From Longimicrobiales bacterium (lineage in GTDB: Bacteria; Gemmatimonadota; Gemmatimonadetes; Longimicrobiales; RSA9), in the NCBI GenBank assembly GCA_035461765.1, contig DATHUY010000071.1, positions 1 through 64,000 on the forward strand: DNA of 64,000 nt, in the 5' to 3' direction. Shown piece after piece: positions 1 through 10,299 of this stretch. Position 1 is the first letter of the stretch, and every line of letters starts with the position of its first letter. Both the position numbers and the translations under genes were made by a program. Under the pieces are notes generated by a model, which was not told where the DNA came from, ran no database searches, and saw nothing but the letters and a program-made list of their open reading frames with translations.

Positions 1-1167
1 CGGTTCCGGACGGCCCTGGCCACCGCGCAGATCGCGCTCTCGATGGCCCTGCTCGTGGCCGCCGGGCTGTTCATCCGCAGCCTGACCAACATCAACAGGA
101 TCGACCTTGGCCTCAACACCGAGAACCTGGCCACCTTCTCGATCTCGCCGGAGTTGAACGGCTACGCCCCGGAGCGGTCGCGGGCCCTGTTCGAGCGGCT
201 CGAGGACGAACTGGCGGCGATCCCCGGCGTCACGTCCGTCTCGGCGGCGATGGTGCCGCTGCTGGCCGGCAGCAACTGGGGGAGCGACGTCAGCGTGGAG
301 GGCTACAAGCCGCTGCCCGACCAGGGGGCGCACGGCCGGTTCAACAGCATCGGGCCCGGCTACTTTCGCACCACCGGCACGCCGCTCATCGCCGGGCGGG
401 AGTTCACGCGGGCGGACGCCCTGACCACTCCGAAGGTGGCGGTCGTCAACGAGGAGTTCGCGCGGCGCTACAACCTGGGGCGCGAGGCGGTCGGGAAGCG
501 GATGGGCGTGGGCGGCAGCGAGCTCGACATCGAGATCATCGGGCTGGTTCGCAACGCCAAGTACAGCGAGGTGAGGAACGAGGCGCTGCCGCTCTTCTTC
601 CGCCCGTACCGGCAGGACGCGGAGGTCGGCGAGCTGACCTTCTACGTCAGGTCGGGGACGGAGCCGTCGCGGGTGCTGGCGGCGATCCCCAAGGTCGTGG
701 CGCGGCTGGACCCGAACCTCCCGGTCGAGCGCCTGATGACGCTGGAAGAGCAGGCCCGCCAGAGCGTCTTCCTCGAGCGCTTCATGGGGGTCCTGTCGGC
801 CTCGTTCGCCGTGCTGGCCACGCTGCTCGCGGCCGTCGGCCTGTACGGCATGCTCGCCTACTCGGTGACGCAGCGCACCCGCGAGATCGGCCTGCGCATG
901 GCGCTGGGCGCGGCGCCGGCGACCCTGCGGGGGATGGTGCTGCGACAGGTGGCGTGGATGACCGCGATCGGCGGGGCGATCGGCCTGATGGTCGGCCTCG
1001 TGGTCGGCCGCGCGGCGCGGTCGCTGCTGTACGAGTTGGAGGGCTACGACCCGGCCGTGCTCGCGGCGTCGGCGATCGGCCTCGTGCTCGTCGCCCTGGC
1101 CGCCGGCATCATCCCGGCCCGGCGCGCCGCCGCCGTCGATCCCCTCACGGCGCTGCACTTCGAGTGA
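1..1167 (+). CDS. ABC transporter permease, MacB/ADOP type (C-terminal part, 5' end outside window)
   Basis: Inner-membrane permease of the MacB/FtsX family, probably the acidobacterial-type ADOP subfamily whose members are about 800 residues long. The frame is open from base 1, so the N-terminal part lies upstream; the 388 residues visible here end at a TGA at 1165. They begin inside a transmembrane helix preceded by the arginine-rich linker typical of ADOPs (RTALATAQIALS then an ALLVAAGLFIRSL helix). Next comes a MacB-like periplasmic core (about residues 50-255) with the motif VVNEEFARRY. The end is the FtsX domain with three helices, including the family-typical stretch RTREIGLRMALGA and the ending PARRAAAVDPLTALHFE. 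The substrate cannot be read from sequence, and no partner ATPase is in the window, which is usual for these orphan permeases. Confidence 0.88.
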   Translation, partial: RFRTALATAQIALSMALLVAAGLFIRSLTNINRIDLGLNTENLATFSISPELNGYAPERSRALFERLEDELAAIPGVTSVSAAMVPLLAGSNWGSDVSVEGYKPLPDQGAHGRFNSIGPGYFRTTGTPLIAGREFTRADALTTPKVAVVNEEFARRYNLGREAVGKRMGVGGSELDIEIIGLVRNAKYSEVRNEALPLFFRPYRQDAEVGELTFYVRSGTEPSRVLAAIPKVVARLDPNLPVERLMTLEEQARQSVFLERFMGVLSASFAVLATLLAAVGLYGMLAYSVTQRTREIGLRMALGAAPATLRGMVLRQVAWMTAIGGAIGLMVGLVVGRAARSLLYELEGYDPAVLAASAIGLVLVALAAGIIPARRAAAVDPLTALHFE

Positions 1168-1178
1168 CAGGTTGTCGG

Positions 1179-1214
1179 TCGGGACGAATTTCGGAAATTG
1201 CAGATTCGTCCCGA
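1179..1214. terminator. Stem-loop after the ADOP permease, possible terminator
   Basis: A perfect 11-bp inverted repeat (TCGGGACGAAT and ATTCGTCCCGA) encloses a 14-nt loop, 12 bp after the permease stop and 89 bp before the next start. There is no T run after it, so intrinsic termination is uncertain; it could instead be a repeat or a protein site. Confidence 0.4.
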
Positions 1215-1302
1215 TCGAAGTGAAGCGCGCCTCGGGACCCAGAATTCAGGACCCCGACGACCCAAAACGATGCTACTGTGATCGGCCAGAGGGAGGTGGC
1301 CG

Positions 1303-1824
1303 ATGGTCTTCAGACTGGTGCCCCTGGTCCTCCTCGTCTTCCTGATCGCGCCGGCAGCCCAACCCGACCCGGCGAGGCCTCAGTCCAACCAGGCGAATCG
1401 CTCTCAGCACGTCAAGAACGGCGTGGACCATTTCAACCGCGCCTTTTACGAGCTGACGCCGCGCAAACGCGACGTGGAGGCGACGCGTGCGTTCGACCTG
1501 GCGATCGTGGAGTTCGAGGCGGAACTGCGCGCCTCACCGGGCTCGGTGGACGCGCACCGCTACCTTGGGCGGATCTACACCCTCCGCAAGCAGTTCACGA
1601 GGGCCGCCCGGCATTACGACGAGATGTGCGCGCTCGTGCCGGGCGACGTGGATGCCTGCGTCCTGGCGGCTGTCGCCTACGCTGAGGCGGGGCAGCGTGC
1701 CGAGGCCCGGGACCGGCTCCTGGCGGCGAAGGCGCGCACGACGGACCCCGAAGCACTCGCCAAACTCGATCAGTATTTGTCGAAGCTCGATCGGCACGAG
1801 CCGGGCGACGAGAGGGGGAGGTGA
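1303..1824 (+). CDS. Exported TPR-repeat protein
   Basis: Protein of 173 residues with an N-terminal signal peptide (about residues 1-20, hydrophobic LVPLVLLVFLIAPAA), so it is exported. Residues 50-160 form helix pairs typical of tetratricopeptide repeats: a first pair around AFDLAIVEFEAELRASP, a second around AHRYLGRIYTLRKQFTRAA and a third around ACVLAAVAYAEAGQRAEA. TPR proteins are adaptors, and no catalytic motif is present. The start follows a good ribosome binding site (GGAGGTGG). The gene ends just ahead of the metallophosphoesterase start, so the two are probably cotranscribed and may work on the same envelope process. The exact role is unknown. Confidence 0.8.
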   Translation: MVFRLVPLVLLVFLIAPAAQPDPARPQSNQANRSQHVKNGVDHFNRAFYELTPRKRDVEATRAFDLAIVEFEAELRASPGSVDAHRYLGRIYTLRKQFTRAARHYDEMCALVPGDVDACVLAAVAYAEAGQRAEARDRLLAAKARTTDPEALAKLDQYLSKLDRHEPGDERGR

Positions 1825-1826
1825 CC

Positions 1827-3662
1827 ATGCACCCGCGCACACCTCGCCTCTGCCGGAGCGCGGCCGCGGCGCTCGCCGCCGCCCTCGTGGCCGTCGCGCT
1901 GCTCGGCGGCATGCCGGGAGTCGACGCCGGCAGCCCGGGCGGCGCCCGCTACCTCCCCGACACCGACAAGGTCTTCTGGTTCATCCAGACCTCGGACCTG
2001 CACATCGGCACTCGAGGCGGAACCGATGCCGACAGGCTTCGGTGGCTGGTCACCACCGGGCGGTCGGTCATCAACCCCCAGTTCGTCGTCGTGACGGGCG
2101 ACCTGACCGACTCGACCAACGGCAACTGGCTGGGGATCCCGAACGGCCCGCACCAGGCCGAGTGGGATGAGTACCAGTCGATCCTGGCGGCCGCCGGCGT
2201 GGGACCGGACATCTACTACGACCTGCCCGGGAACCACGACGCGTACAGCGACAAGACGTTCGCTTACTACCGCGCAAACTCGATTCAGGGGCGCGCGACG
2301 GGGCTGACCCAGCACTCCTGGACGAGGGAGTTCCCCTTCGGCAAGTACCACTTCCTCGGCGTCAACTCCAGCGGCAACACCGGGGCGGCCTTCAGCATCT
2401 CGTTTCCGTTCGGCGACCCCGCCGGCCTCGATGCGGCCGAATTGTCGTTCATCGACCAGGAACTGAAGGCTCACACCGACGCCGCGCTGACGTTCGTCTT
2501 CGGGCACCACCCGGTCACCGACACAGGGGCAGCCGACGACACGTGGCTGTTCTATGGCCAGGAGGAGCTCATCGCCGCGCTCGACGGCTTCGGTGCCTCT
2601 GCATACAACTACGGCCACACGCACGATCTCACCGACACGCAGTTCACCGGCAACTCATACACCGGTTTCATGGGCAACGGGGGCATCCGGTACACCAGCG
2701 TCACCTCGCTGGGCAAGAGCAGCTCGCTGCACTACAACGTGATCGCCGTGGACTGCAACGCCGTCAGCTCGGTCCCCCAGACGGTGAACACCTGGCCCGT
2801 GGTCCTGATAACCGCGCCCGCGAGCAAGTACGTCGGGTCGGCGCCCAACCCCTACGCGTATTCCGTCCCGAACTCGGCCACCAACCCGGTCAGAGCCCTC
2901 GTGTTCGACGCTGGAACCGTCGCCAGCGTCTCGTACAGGATCGACGCGAGCACCGTCTGGCAGCCGATGTCGCGGGTCCCGTCGAACCACGCGCTCTGGC
3001 AGGGAACCTGGAATGCGTCGGCGGTTGCGGCGGGCGAGCACTCGCTGGAGGTTCGTGCCGTCGGAACGACGACCCGCTCGCACACGATCCGCGTGCAGGT
3101 CCAGGCCACCACACCAACGCCCAACCAGCCGCCGACTGCCGTCGATGACGCCTACTCCACGCCGGCGGGCGTCACCCTCAGCGTCCCCGCAGCCGGCGTC
3201 CTGACAAACGACACCGACGCGGACGGCGACGCCCTCACGGCACTGCTCGCGAGCGATCCCGTGCACGGGACGGTGGCGCTGCACGCCAACGGCGGCTTCA
3301 CGTATATCCCGGCAGCCGGCTACACCGGGGACGACAGTTTCGCTTACACGGCGCACGATGCCCGCGACCTCGTCTCCAACACGGCCACCGTATCGCTGAC
3401 CATCACCGCTCCCCCGCCAACCACGGAGACGGTGACGATTTCGGCGGCGACCTACACCAAGAGGACCAGGACGCTGGCCGTCACCGCGACGAGCAGCGCC
3501 CAGCCTGGCGTCACGCTCACGGTCGAGGGTTACGGCCAGATGACGTGGAACGCGAAAAAGAACCTGTACACCTACAGCAGCCTGACCACCACGCCTCCCG
3601 CCACCGTCACGGTCACCTCCACCGGCGGCGGCTCCGCCACCCTGGGGGTCAAGACCAAGTAG
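1827..3662 (+). CDS. Secreted calcineurin-like metallophosphoesterase with Ig and cadherin-like domains
   Basis: 611-residue secreted phosphoesterase. ATG 1827 is preferred over GTG 1821 because the GGGGGAGG ribosome site sits 6 bases ahead of it. A signal peptide covers about residues 1-34. The catalytic domain (about 50-300) carries all the metal-ligand blocks of the family in order: SDLHIG, GDLTDS, GNHDAY, GHHPVTD and GHTHD. The arrangement resembles the TMEM62-like branch. An Ig-like beta domain (about 320-425) follows, then a Big_9/VCBS-type cadherin-like repeat (VLTNDTDADGDAL and a GYTGDDSFAYTAHD strand, about 435-525) and a short C-terminal beta domain. The substrate (phosphodiester or phosphomonoester outside the cell) is not known. 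The extra domains suggest binding to the cell surface or to polysaccharide. Confidence 0.88.
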   Translation: MHPRTPRLCRSAAAALAAALVAVALLGGMPGVDAGSPGGARYLPDTDKVFWFIQTSDLHIGTRGGTDADRLRWLVTTGRSVINPQFVVVTGDLTDSTNGNWLGIPNGPHQAEWDEYQSILAAAGVGPDIYYDLPGNHDAYSDKTFAYYRANSIQGRATGLTQHSWTREFPFGKYHFLGVNSSGNTGAAFSISFPFGDPAGLDAAELSFIDQELKAHTDAALTFVFGHHPVTDTGAADDTWLFYGQEELIAALDGFGASAYNYGHTHDLTDTQFTGNSYTGFMGNGGIRYTSVTSLGKSSSLHYNVIAVDCNAVSSVPQTVNTWPVVLITAPASKYVGSAPNPYAYSVPNSATNPVRALVFDAGTVASVSYRIDASTVWQPMSRVPSNHALWQGTWNASAVAAGEHSLEVRAVGTTTRSHTIRVQVQATTPTPNQPPTAVDDAYSTPAGVTLSVPAAGVLTNDTDADGDALTALLASDPVHGTVALHANGGFTYIPAAGYTGDDSFAYTAHDARDLVSNTATVSLTITAPPPTTETVTISAATYTKRTRTLAVTATSSAQPGVTLTVEGYGQMTWNAKKNLYTYSSLTTTPPATVTVTSTGGGSATLGVKTK

Positions 3663-3672
3663 TCCCCGGATT

Positions 3673-3700
3673 GGTGGGGCGCGACACGTTGCGCCCCACC
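3673..3700 (+). terminator. Intrinsic terminator-like hairpin after the metallophosphoesterase
   Basis: A perfect 10-bp GC-rich stem (GGTGGGGCGC and GCGCCCCACC) with an 8-nt loop starts 10 bp after the stop codon and is followed by GTTTGC. The position fits a transcription terminator, although the T tract is short. Confidence 0.55.
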
Positions 3701-3735
3701 GTTTGCGCCCCCACCACCCCACCGTTCTCTCCCGC

Positions 3736-3765
3736 TTGACGGCGGGGCACCCAGAGACGTAACAT
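3736..3765 (+). promoter_or_regulatory. Predicted sigma-70-type promoter of the ArsR-methyltransferase gene
   Basis: TTGACG at 3736-3741 and TAACAT at 3760-3765 are separated by 18 bp. Transcription would begin near 3772, leaving only about 10 bases before the ATG at 3783. No ribosome binding site precedes that ATG, so the mRNA may be almost leaderless. Confidence 0.5.
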
Positions 3766-3768
3766 TAA

Positions 3769-3784
3769 ATCCGGATATACGGAT
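3769..3784. promoter_or_regulatory. Inverted-repeat operator candidate overlapping the start codon
   Basis: ATCCGGATATACGGAT is a near-perfect 16-bp palindrome: the outer ATCCG and CGGAT arms are perfect and the AT-rich centre has one mismatched pair. It covers the predicted transcription start and the first two bases of the ATG. ArsR-family proteins bind such AT-centred palindromes, so autoregulation is the natural reading. No second copy is visible before ahcY. Confidence 0.45.
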
Positions 3785-4739
3785 GAATAGCGTCGCCCCC
3801 GTTCTCGATCACCTCTCCGTTGTCGCCGACGCCTTCCGGGCGCGAACGCTGGCGGTCCTGGCGCGGCAGGAGCTGACCGTGTCGGAGCTGTGCGACGTGC
3901 TCCAGCTGCCGCAGTCCACGGTCAGCCGCCACCTGAGGATGCTGGCCGACGCGGGGTGGGTGGCGTCCCGCCGCGAGGGCACCAGCCGTTATTACAGCCT
4001 TCCGTTGGACGACCTCGAACCCTCCCGCAGGCAGCTCTGGGGGCTGGTCAACGAGCAGGTGGCGCGCACCGCCGAGGCCGCACAGGACGAAGCCCGGCTG
4101 CGGAGCGTGCTCGCTGGGCGGCGATCGAAATCGGCCGCCTTCTTCTCCTCCGCCGCTCACCGCTGGGACATCGTCCGGGCCGAGCTCTTCGGCCGGGACA
4201 GCCACCTGCCGCCTCTCCTGGCACTGCTGGACCCAGGCTGGGTGGTGGGGGACCTGGGCTGCGGCACCGGCCAGGTGAGCGAGGCGTTGGCACCCTTCGT
4301 GGGCAGGCTGATCGCGGTGGATACGTCCGGCGAGATGCTCGAGGCGGCGCGGGCGCGGCTGCGCGATTACCCGAACGTCGAGACGTGCCCCGGCACCCTG
4401 GAGCGGTTGCCGCTGGGCGACGCGCAGCTCGACGTCGGCCTTTTGGTCCTCGTCCTGCACCACACCGCCGATCCCGGCCGAGTGCTGGTCGAGGCGGCAC
4501 GCGTGATCCGGCCCGGCGGCGTGGTGCTGGTGGCCGACATGCTTCCTCACGATCACGACGAGTATCGCCAGACGATGGGCCACGTCTGGCTCGGGTTCGG
4601 CGAGCGGCAAATGGAGCGCTGGCTCGCGGCCGCGGGGTTCGAGCGGATGCGCTGGCACCACCTGCCCGTGGAGCCGGGGGTGAAAGGACCGGGACTGTTC
4701 GCGGCCACCGCCCGGCGGACGACATTCTCGTCGGGATGA
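3783..4739 (+). CDS. ArsR-family regulator fused to a class I SAM methyltransferase
   Basis: 318 residues in two parts. Residues 1-85 are a winged helix of the ArsR type: SELCDVLQLPQSTVSRHLRM is the recognition helix, followed by the wing VASRREGTSRYYSL. Residues 110-310 are a Rossmann methyltransferase with the SAM-binding loop VGDLGCGTG, an acidic residue at the end of strand 2 (AVDTS) and the post-motif LVLVLHHT. I see none of the cysteine clusters used by arsenic sensors. Fusions of this kind often lie beside methionine and SAM-cycle genes, where the SAM-binding domain is thought to sense SAM or SAH. Here the next gene is ahcY, 78 bp downstream on the same strand, which supports a SAH-responsive role. 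That role is inferred. The start was chosen because the HTH domain begins right after it. Confidence 0.87.
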   Translation: MNSVAPVLDHLSVVADAFRARTLAVLARQELTVSELCDVLQLPQSTVSRHLRMLADAGWVASRREGTSRYYSLPLDDLEPSRRQLWGLVNEQVARTAEAAQDEARLRSVLAGRRSKSAAFFSSAAHRWDIVRAELFGRDSHLPPLLALLDPGWVVGDLGCGTGQVSEALAPFVGRLIAVDTSGEMLEAARARLRDYPNVETCPGTLERLPLGDAQLDVGLLVLVLHHTADPGRVLVEAARVIRPGGVVLVADMLPHDHDEYRQTMGHVWLGFGERQMERWLAAAGFERMRWHHLPVEPGVKGPGLFAATARRTTFSSG

Positions 4740-4817
4740 TTTGGTCGATCAGCAATTTGTAAGACGTTTCTGTAATTTCGGGAAATGACTCCCGAGATCG
4801 ATGTTCGGAGGTAGCGC

Positions 4818-6313
<1,496 letters not shown>

Positions 6314-6317
<4 letters not shown>

Positions 6318-6410
6318 TAACGAAAACGGGAGCGGGATCGTGTCCGGGATCGGGATCGGGAAAACCCGAACACGTACACGAACACGATCCCGCTCCCGGG
6401 TTCGTACTAG
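6314..6410. repeat. Long palindromic element between convergent genes, likely bidirectional terminator
   Basis: Perfect 17-bp arms at 6327-6343 and 6382-6398 (CGGGAGCGGGATCGTGT and its complement). They extend outward with one bulge and two mismatches to CTAGTA at each end, so the stop codons of both ahcY and the carbon-nitrogen hydrolase lie inside the palindrome. The inside is made of repeated words (GGGATC and ACACG). It belongs to the same word family as the element at 10915-11056. Confidence 0.65.
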
Positions 6411-7225
6411 CCAAGCCAGTCGCAGTAGAGCTCGGGTCGGCGCTGCCTGAGGAAGAGCTGACGCGCGTGGGACTCTGCGTTACGCGCGAAATTGATGTCC
6501 GTTAACAGTATCTCGTCGCTGCCCTGTGCGGCGCGTGCGATCACGACGCCGTCGGGTGCACACACGAACGACTCGCCGGCGAACTCGAGCCGGTCCTCCC
6601 TGCCCACGCGATTGCACAGCGCGGTGTAGTAGCCGTTCTGGAATGCGGCGACGCGAAGCTCGCTCTCGTAGAGGCCTTCCGGCCACTCGCCTACGGCACC
6701 CGCCTGCGGAATGACCACGAGATCGGCGCCGCCGAGGGCGAGGGCGCGCATGTACTCGGGGTAATGACGGTCGTAACAGATGGCGACGCCGATGTTACCC
6801 GCGCGTGTGCGGTATACGGGCGCGCCGTTGTCGCCTGGGGTGTAGTAGCCCTGCTCGTGGAAGCAGTCGTAATCGGTGATGTGCACCATGCGGGTGACGC
6901 CGAGCAGAGTACCGTCGGCGTCGATCACCGGCGAGGAGTCGAACGTCTCACCACGATCGAGCTCGAAAAAGTTCAGGACGACGACCACTTCCAGTTCGCG
7001 CGCCTTCCTGCGGAACGCGGTGACGAGCGGGCCATCGAGCGGCTCGGCGAGCGAAGTGACATCCCCGGCTGCCGGATTCTGCGGGTGAAACCACTCGAAG
7101 GCGAGCTCGGCATAGCAGACGAGTGAAGCGCCGGCGCGCGCGGCCTCCACCAGGCTGGCGAGGCCGCGCTCGATGTTGTCCTGCTTGTCCCTCGTTGCGT
7201 GCTGCTGAACGAGCGCGACCCTCAT
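6407..7225 (-). CDS. Carbon-nitrogen hydrolase (nitrilase superfamily)
   Basis: 272-residue amidohydrolase of the nitrilase superfamily, closest in motif order to N-carbamoylputrescine amidase and beta-ureidopropionase. The nucleophile is Cys150 in GVAICYDRHYPEYMR, the general base is Glu40 in CYAELAFEW, and the second structural Glu is in HEQGYYTPG. The catalytic Lys normally found in the R-K-x-H block is replaced: the protein reads TRMVHITD, with Met113 at that place. This may be a subfamily trait, so hydrolytic activity is not certain. The ATG overlaps the stop of the BNR-repeat gene by 4 bp (ATGA), so the two are translated together. Cytosolic, as no signal peptide is present. The substrate is unknown. 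Confidence 0.85.
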   Translation of the reverse strand: MRVALVQQHATRDKQDNIERGLASLVEAARAGASLVCYAELAFEWFHPQNPAAGDVTSLAEPLDGPLVTAFRRKARELEVVVVLNFFELDRGETFDSSPVIDADGTLLGVTRMVHITDYDCFHEQGYYTPGDNGAPVYRTRAGNIGVAICYDRHYPEYMRALALGGADLVVIPQAGAVGEWPEGLYESELRVAAFQNGYYTALCNRVGREDRLEFAGESFVCAPDGVVIARAAQGSDEILLTDINFARNAESHARQLFLRQRRPELYCDWLG

Positions 7226-10200
7226 CGGATCCGATCGAGCTCGGACCGCACGGCATCCACCTGCTCACGCAGCTCGTCATAGCGCTCGTATGCATCGCGA
7301 TGGGGGCGGTTGTCGCCGCGGCTCACGATGCCGTTCAGGTAGCTCACCTGCGCAGCGAGCATCGGCTGCGGGTACGCCTGCTCGCTGCGCGTGACGACGC
7401 GCTGCTCGAGCGCATCGATCTGCGCCAGCGCGCGGCTGTTGCCGGACCGGCGCTCGCGCGCGGCACGCAGGTTCGTCTGGATCTGCTGGACGTCGCTCAC
7501 CAGCTGCGCCACGCGCGTCGCCAGCTCGTACTGGGCCTGCAGGTCGGCGGCCGTGATGCCGTCGGCGGCCAGCCTCGGATCGACCTCCACGACGATCGGT
7601 GCAGTGAGCGGCTGGGAGCCGGGCACCGTGAGCCGCGCGGTGTAACGGCCGGGCGGCATCATGGGGCCGGAACCGCGGCCGCCGCCTGGGGCGGCCGCGC
7701 GCAGATCCCACTCGAATCGGTTCAGTCCGACATCGGTGGACAGGCCGCGGGCGCTGGAGCCGGGTCCGCCGAAGCGGCCGGCCTGTGCACCCGGCATGCC
7801 GGGGCGTTGCGCGGCGGGGGTCGCCGTCGCGGTGTCATTCGCGAAGCTGCGGACGACCGAGCCGGAGGCATCGACGATGTCGAGCGTCATGACTCCCCGC
7901 ACCGGGTCACGCAGATGGTAGTCGATCTGCGCGGGCTCATCGCTACCACGATATGCCGTGCCCGGTGTGAACAGGTGGGCGCGCGCGGCCGCGACCTCGT
8001 CACTCAGCTGATGCAGCGGTGTCAGGTTGTCGACGATCCAGAAACCGCGACCCTGCGTCGCCACGATCAGGTCCTGGCGATAAACCTTCATGTCGCTGAT
8101 CACGGTCGCCGGCAGGTTCTGCTGGAACGGCTGCCATGTGCCGCCGTTGTCGAACGAGATGAACGCACCGAACTCAGTGCCGGCGTAAAGCAGGCCCTCA
8201 CGATCCGGATCCTCGCGCACAACGCGCGTCGGATGATCCTGCGGGAACCCGCTCGCGGGACCCGACAGCTTCGTCCACGTGCGGCCGTAGTCGTCCGTGC
8301 GATAGATGTGCGGCGTCCAGTCGTCGAACATGTAACGCAGCACGGCCACGTACGCTCCGCCCGCGCGATGCGGCGATGCCTCCACCGTCTGGACGCGGCC
8401 GCCGCCGGGCAGATCCGGCGGTGTTACATCGGTCCATGATGCGCCGTTGTCCCGTGTCACGTGGATCGGCCCGTCGTTGGAGCCGGTCCAGATCACGCCG
8501 CGCTCCACAGGCGATTCCGCCACCGTGTACAGCGTGCTGTAGAATTCCTCTCCCGTGATGTCGCGGGTGATCGGCGTGCCCGAGATGACGTGGCCGCGCG
8601 GATCGTTGGCCGTGAGGTCAGGCGAGATCGTCTCCCACGTGCGACCGCCGTCCGTCGTGCGGTGCAGATACTGCGACCCGTGATAGACGACGTTCGGATC
8701 GTGCGGCGACACGACGATCGGGACAACCCGCTGGAAACGGTACTTCAGGTCGCGCGGATTGTGGCCGTACATGTTGGCGGCGCCGACGGAGTACTCCGTC
8801 GCCTGGCCGGTGATCTCGCTGTAACGGTAGAAACGGCCCTTGCAGTTGCTGAAGAAGATGCGGCCGTTGCTGCCGGGCTGCGGCACTGCGGGTCCCGTCT
8901 CGCAGCCGCCGATGCTGGTGCGCCAGTTCGTCGGGTCATCCGCGCGCGCACCCGCGCCGGTGCTCGGCACGCCGATCGTCGTGTTGTCCTGCTGGCCGGC
9001 GTAGATCCAGTAGGGGTAGCGGTCGTCGACGTCGACCTGGTACAGCTCGGCGGTCGGCTGATTGTTCTGCGAGCTCCACGTACGGCCGCCGTCGTTCGTG
9101 ACATTCACGCCGCCGTCGTTCGACTGGATGAACACGTCCGGGTTCGTCGGATTGATCCACATCCCGTGGTTGTCGCCGTGCGGTGTCGACAGGCGCTGGA
9201 ACGTGGCGCCGCCGTCCGTCGACTTCCACATCGTCTCGTTGTTGACATAGACGACATCCGGGTTCTTCGGATCGACATCGACGTACGTATAGTAGAACGG
9301 GCGGTTGAGCAGCCCGGCCTGATTGCTGACGCGGGTCCAGGTCGCGCCGGAATCGTCACTGCGATAGAGACCGCCATGCACGCCGCCTGGCACGCCCAGC
9401 GTGCCGTCACCGGCCTCGATCAGCGCGAACACGCGGCTGGGATTGCTCCTCGCGATGCTGACGCTGCTCTTGCCGATGTACTCGTTCGGCAGGCCGTTCG
9501 TGAGCTTCGTCCAGGTATCGCCGCCGTCCGTGCTTTTGTAGATGCCGCCCTCGCGCGCGCCGCTGATGATCGTCCACGGCTTGCGCTCAGCGCGCCACAT
9601 GCCCGCGTACAGCTCGTCGGGATTGGCGGGATTCATGTCGATGTCGACCGCACCTGTGCTGTCCGAGACGAAGAGCACCTTGTCCCACGTACGGCCGCCG
9701 TCGCGCGTGCGGAATACGCCGCGCTCGGAATTCGGGCCGAACGGGTTACCGACCGCGGCGACGAACGCGACGTCGGGATTGGCCGGGTGCACGACCATGT
9801 CGCCGATGACACCGGCCTTCTCGAGTCCCGCGAAGCGCCAGGTCGCGCCTGCGTCATCGGAGCGGAACACGCCCCTGCCGATCGATACGTTGCTGCGAAT
9901 GGCCGCCGAGCCGGTGGCGACATAGATGATCGAGGCGTTCGACGGTGCGACCTCGATCGCGCCGATCGAGCCGACCGGTATCTGGCCGTCGGTGATGTTC
10001 TCCCACGACCGGCCGGCGTCCGTCGTCCGGAACACGCCGCCGCCGGTGCCGCCGAAATAGAACGTGTTCGGCTGCGTCGCGTGGCCGGCCACGGCTGTGA
10101 CGCGGCCGCCGCGGGTCGGGCCGATGTAGCGGTACTCCAGCCCATCGAGCAGCGCCGGATCCACGGAAGCGGCAGACGGCGGCGCCGCTGCCTGGGCACC

Positions 10201-10299
10201 GGCGGAATTCTGCGCATGGGATGGCGCGGGCAACGCGGCCGCGACAATCAGTGCAAAGGCCATGGCCGGCGGGGTGATCCGGATCAGCTTGGGCAGCAT
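7222..10299 (-). CDS. Secreted BNR/VPS10-type beta-propeller protein
   Basis: 1025-residue exported protein. Start 10299 is chosen because a standard signal peptide follows (MLPKLIRITPPAM, hydrophobic core, cleavage after PSHA); an upstream in-frame ATG at 10344 gives a poor N-terminus. The protein is filled with Asp-box repeats of the form SxDxGxTW (for example TTDAGRSWENI, STDGGDTWTKL, SDDSGATWTRV), which build one or two beta-propellers, as in sortilin/VPS10 and sialidase-like proteins. No sialidase active-site set is recognisable. Residues from about 930 form a predicted helical, coiled-coil-like tail. Databases often call these glycosyl hydrolase BNR repeat proteins, but enzymatic activity is unproven. 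It is the first gene of a two-gene operon with the carbon-nitrogen hydrolase. Confidence 0.85.
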   Translation of the reverse strand: MLPKLIRITPPAMAFALIVAAALPAPSHAQNSAGAQAAAPPSAASVDPALLDGLEYRYIGPTRGGRVTAVAGHATQPNTFYFGGTGGGVFRTTDAGRSWENITDGQIPVGSIGAIEVAPSNASIIYVATGSAAIRSNVSIGRGVFRSDDAGATWRFAGLEKAGVIGDMVVHPANPDVAFVAAVGNPFGPNSERGVFRTRDGGRTWDKVLFVSDSTGAVDIDMNPANPDELYAGMWRAERKPWTIISGAREGGIYKSTDGGDTWTKLTNGLPNEYIGKSSVSIARSNPSRVFALIEAGDGTLGVPGGVHGGLYRSDDSGATWTRVSNQAGLLNRPFYYTYVDVDPKNPDVVYVNNETMWKSTDGGATFQRLSTPHGDNHGMWINPTNPDVFIQSNDGGVNVTNDGGRTWSSQNNQPTAELYQVDVDDRYPYWIYAGQQDNTTIGVPSTGAGARADDPTNWRTSIGGCETGPAVPQPGSNGRIFFSNCKGRFYRYSEITGQATEYSVGAANMYGHNPRDLKYRFQRVVPIVVSPHDPNVVYHGSQYLHRTTDGGRTWETISPDLTANDPRGHVISGTPITRDITGEEFYSTLYTVAESPVERGVIWTGSNDGPIHVTRDNGASWTDVTPPDLPGGGRVQTVEASPHRAGGAYVAVLRYMFDDWTPHIYRTDDYGRTWTKLSGPASGFPQDHPTRVVREDPDREGLLYAGTEFGAFISFDNGGTWQPFQQNLPATVISDMKVYRQDLIVATQGRGFWIVDNLTPLHQLSDEVAAARAHLFTPGTAYRGSDEPAQIDYHLRDPVRGVMTLDIVDASGSVVRSFANDTATATPAAQRPGMPGAQAGRFGGPGSSARGLSTDVGLNRFEWDLRAAAPGGGRGSGPMMPPGRYTARLTVPGSQPLTAPIVVEVDPRLAADGITAADLQAQYELATRVAQLVSDVQQIQTNLRAARERRSGNSRALAQIDALEQRVVTRSEQAYPQPMLAAQVSYLNGIVSRGDNRPHRDAYERYDELREQVDAVRSELDRIR

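Noticed and set aside
4740-4817. SAH riboswitch before ahcY
   Set aside because: Only 78 bp, without a convincing conserved structure; control by the adjacent ArsR-methyltransferase is simpler.
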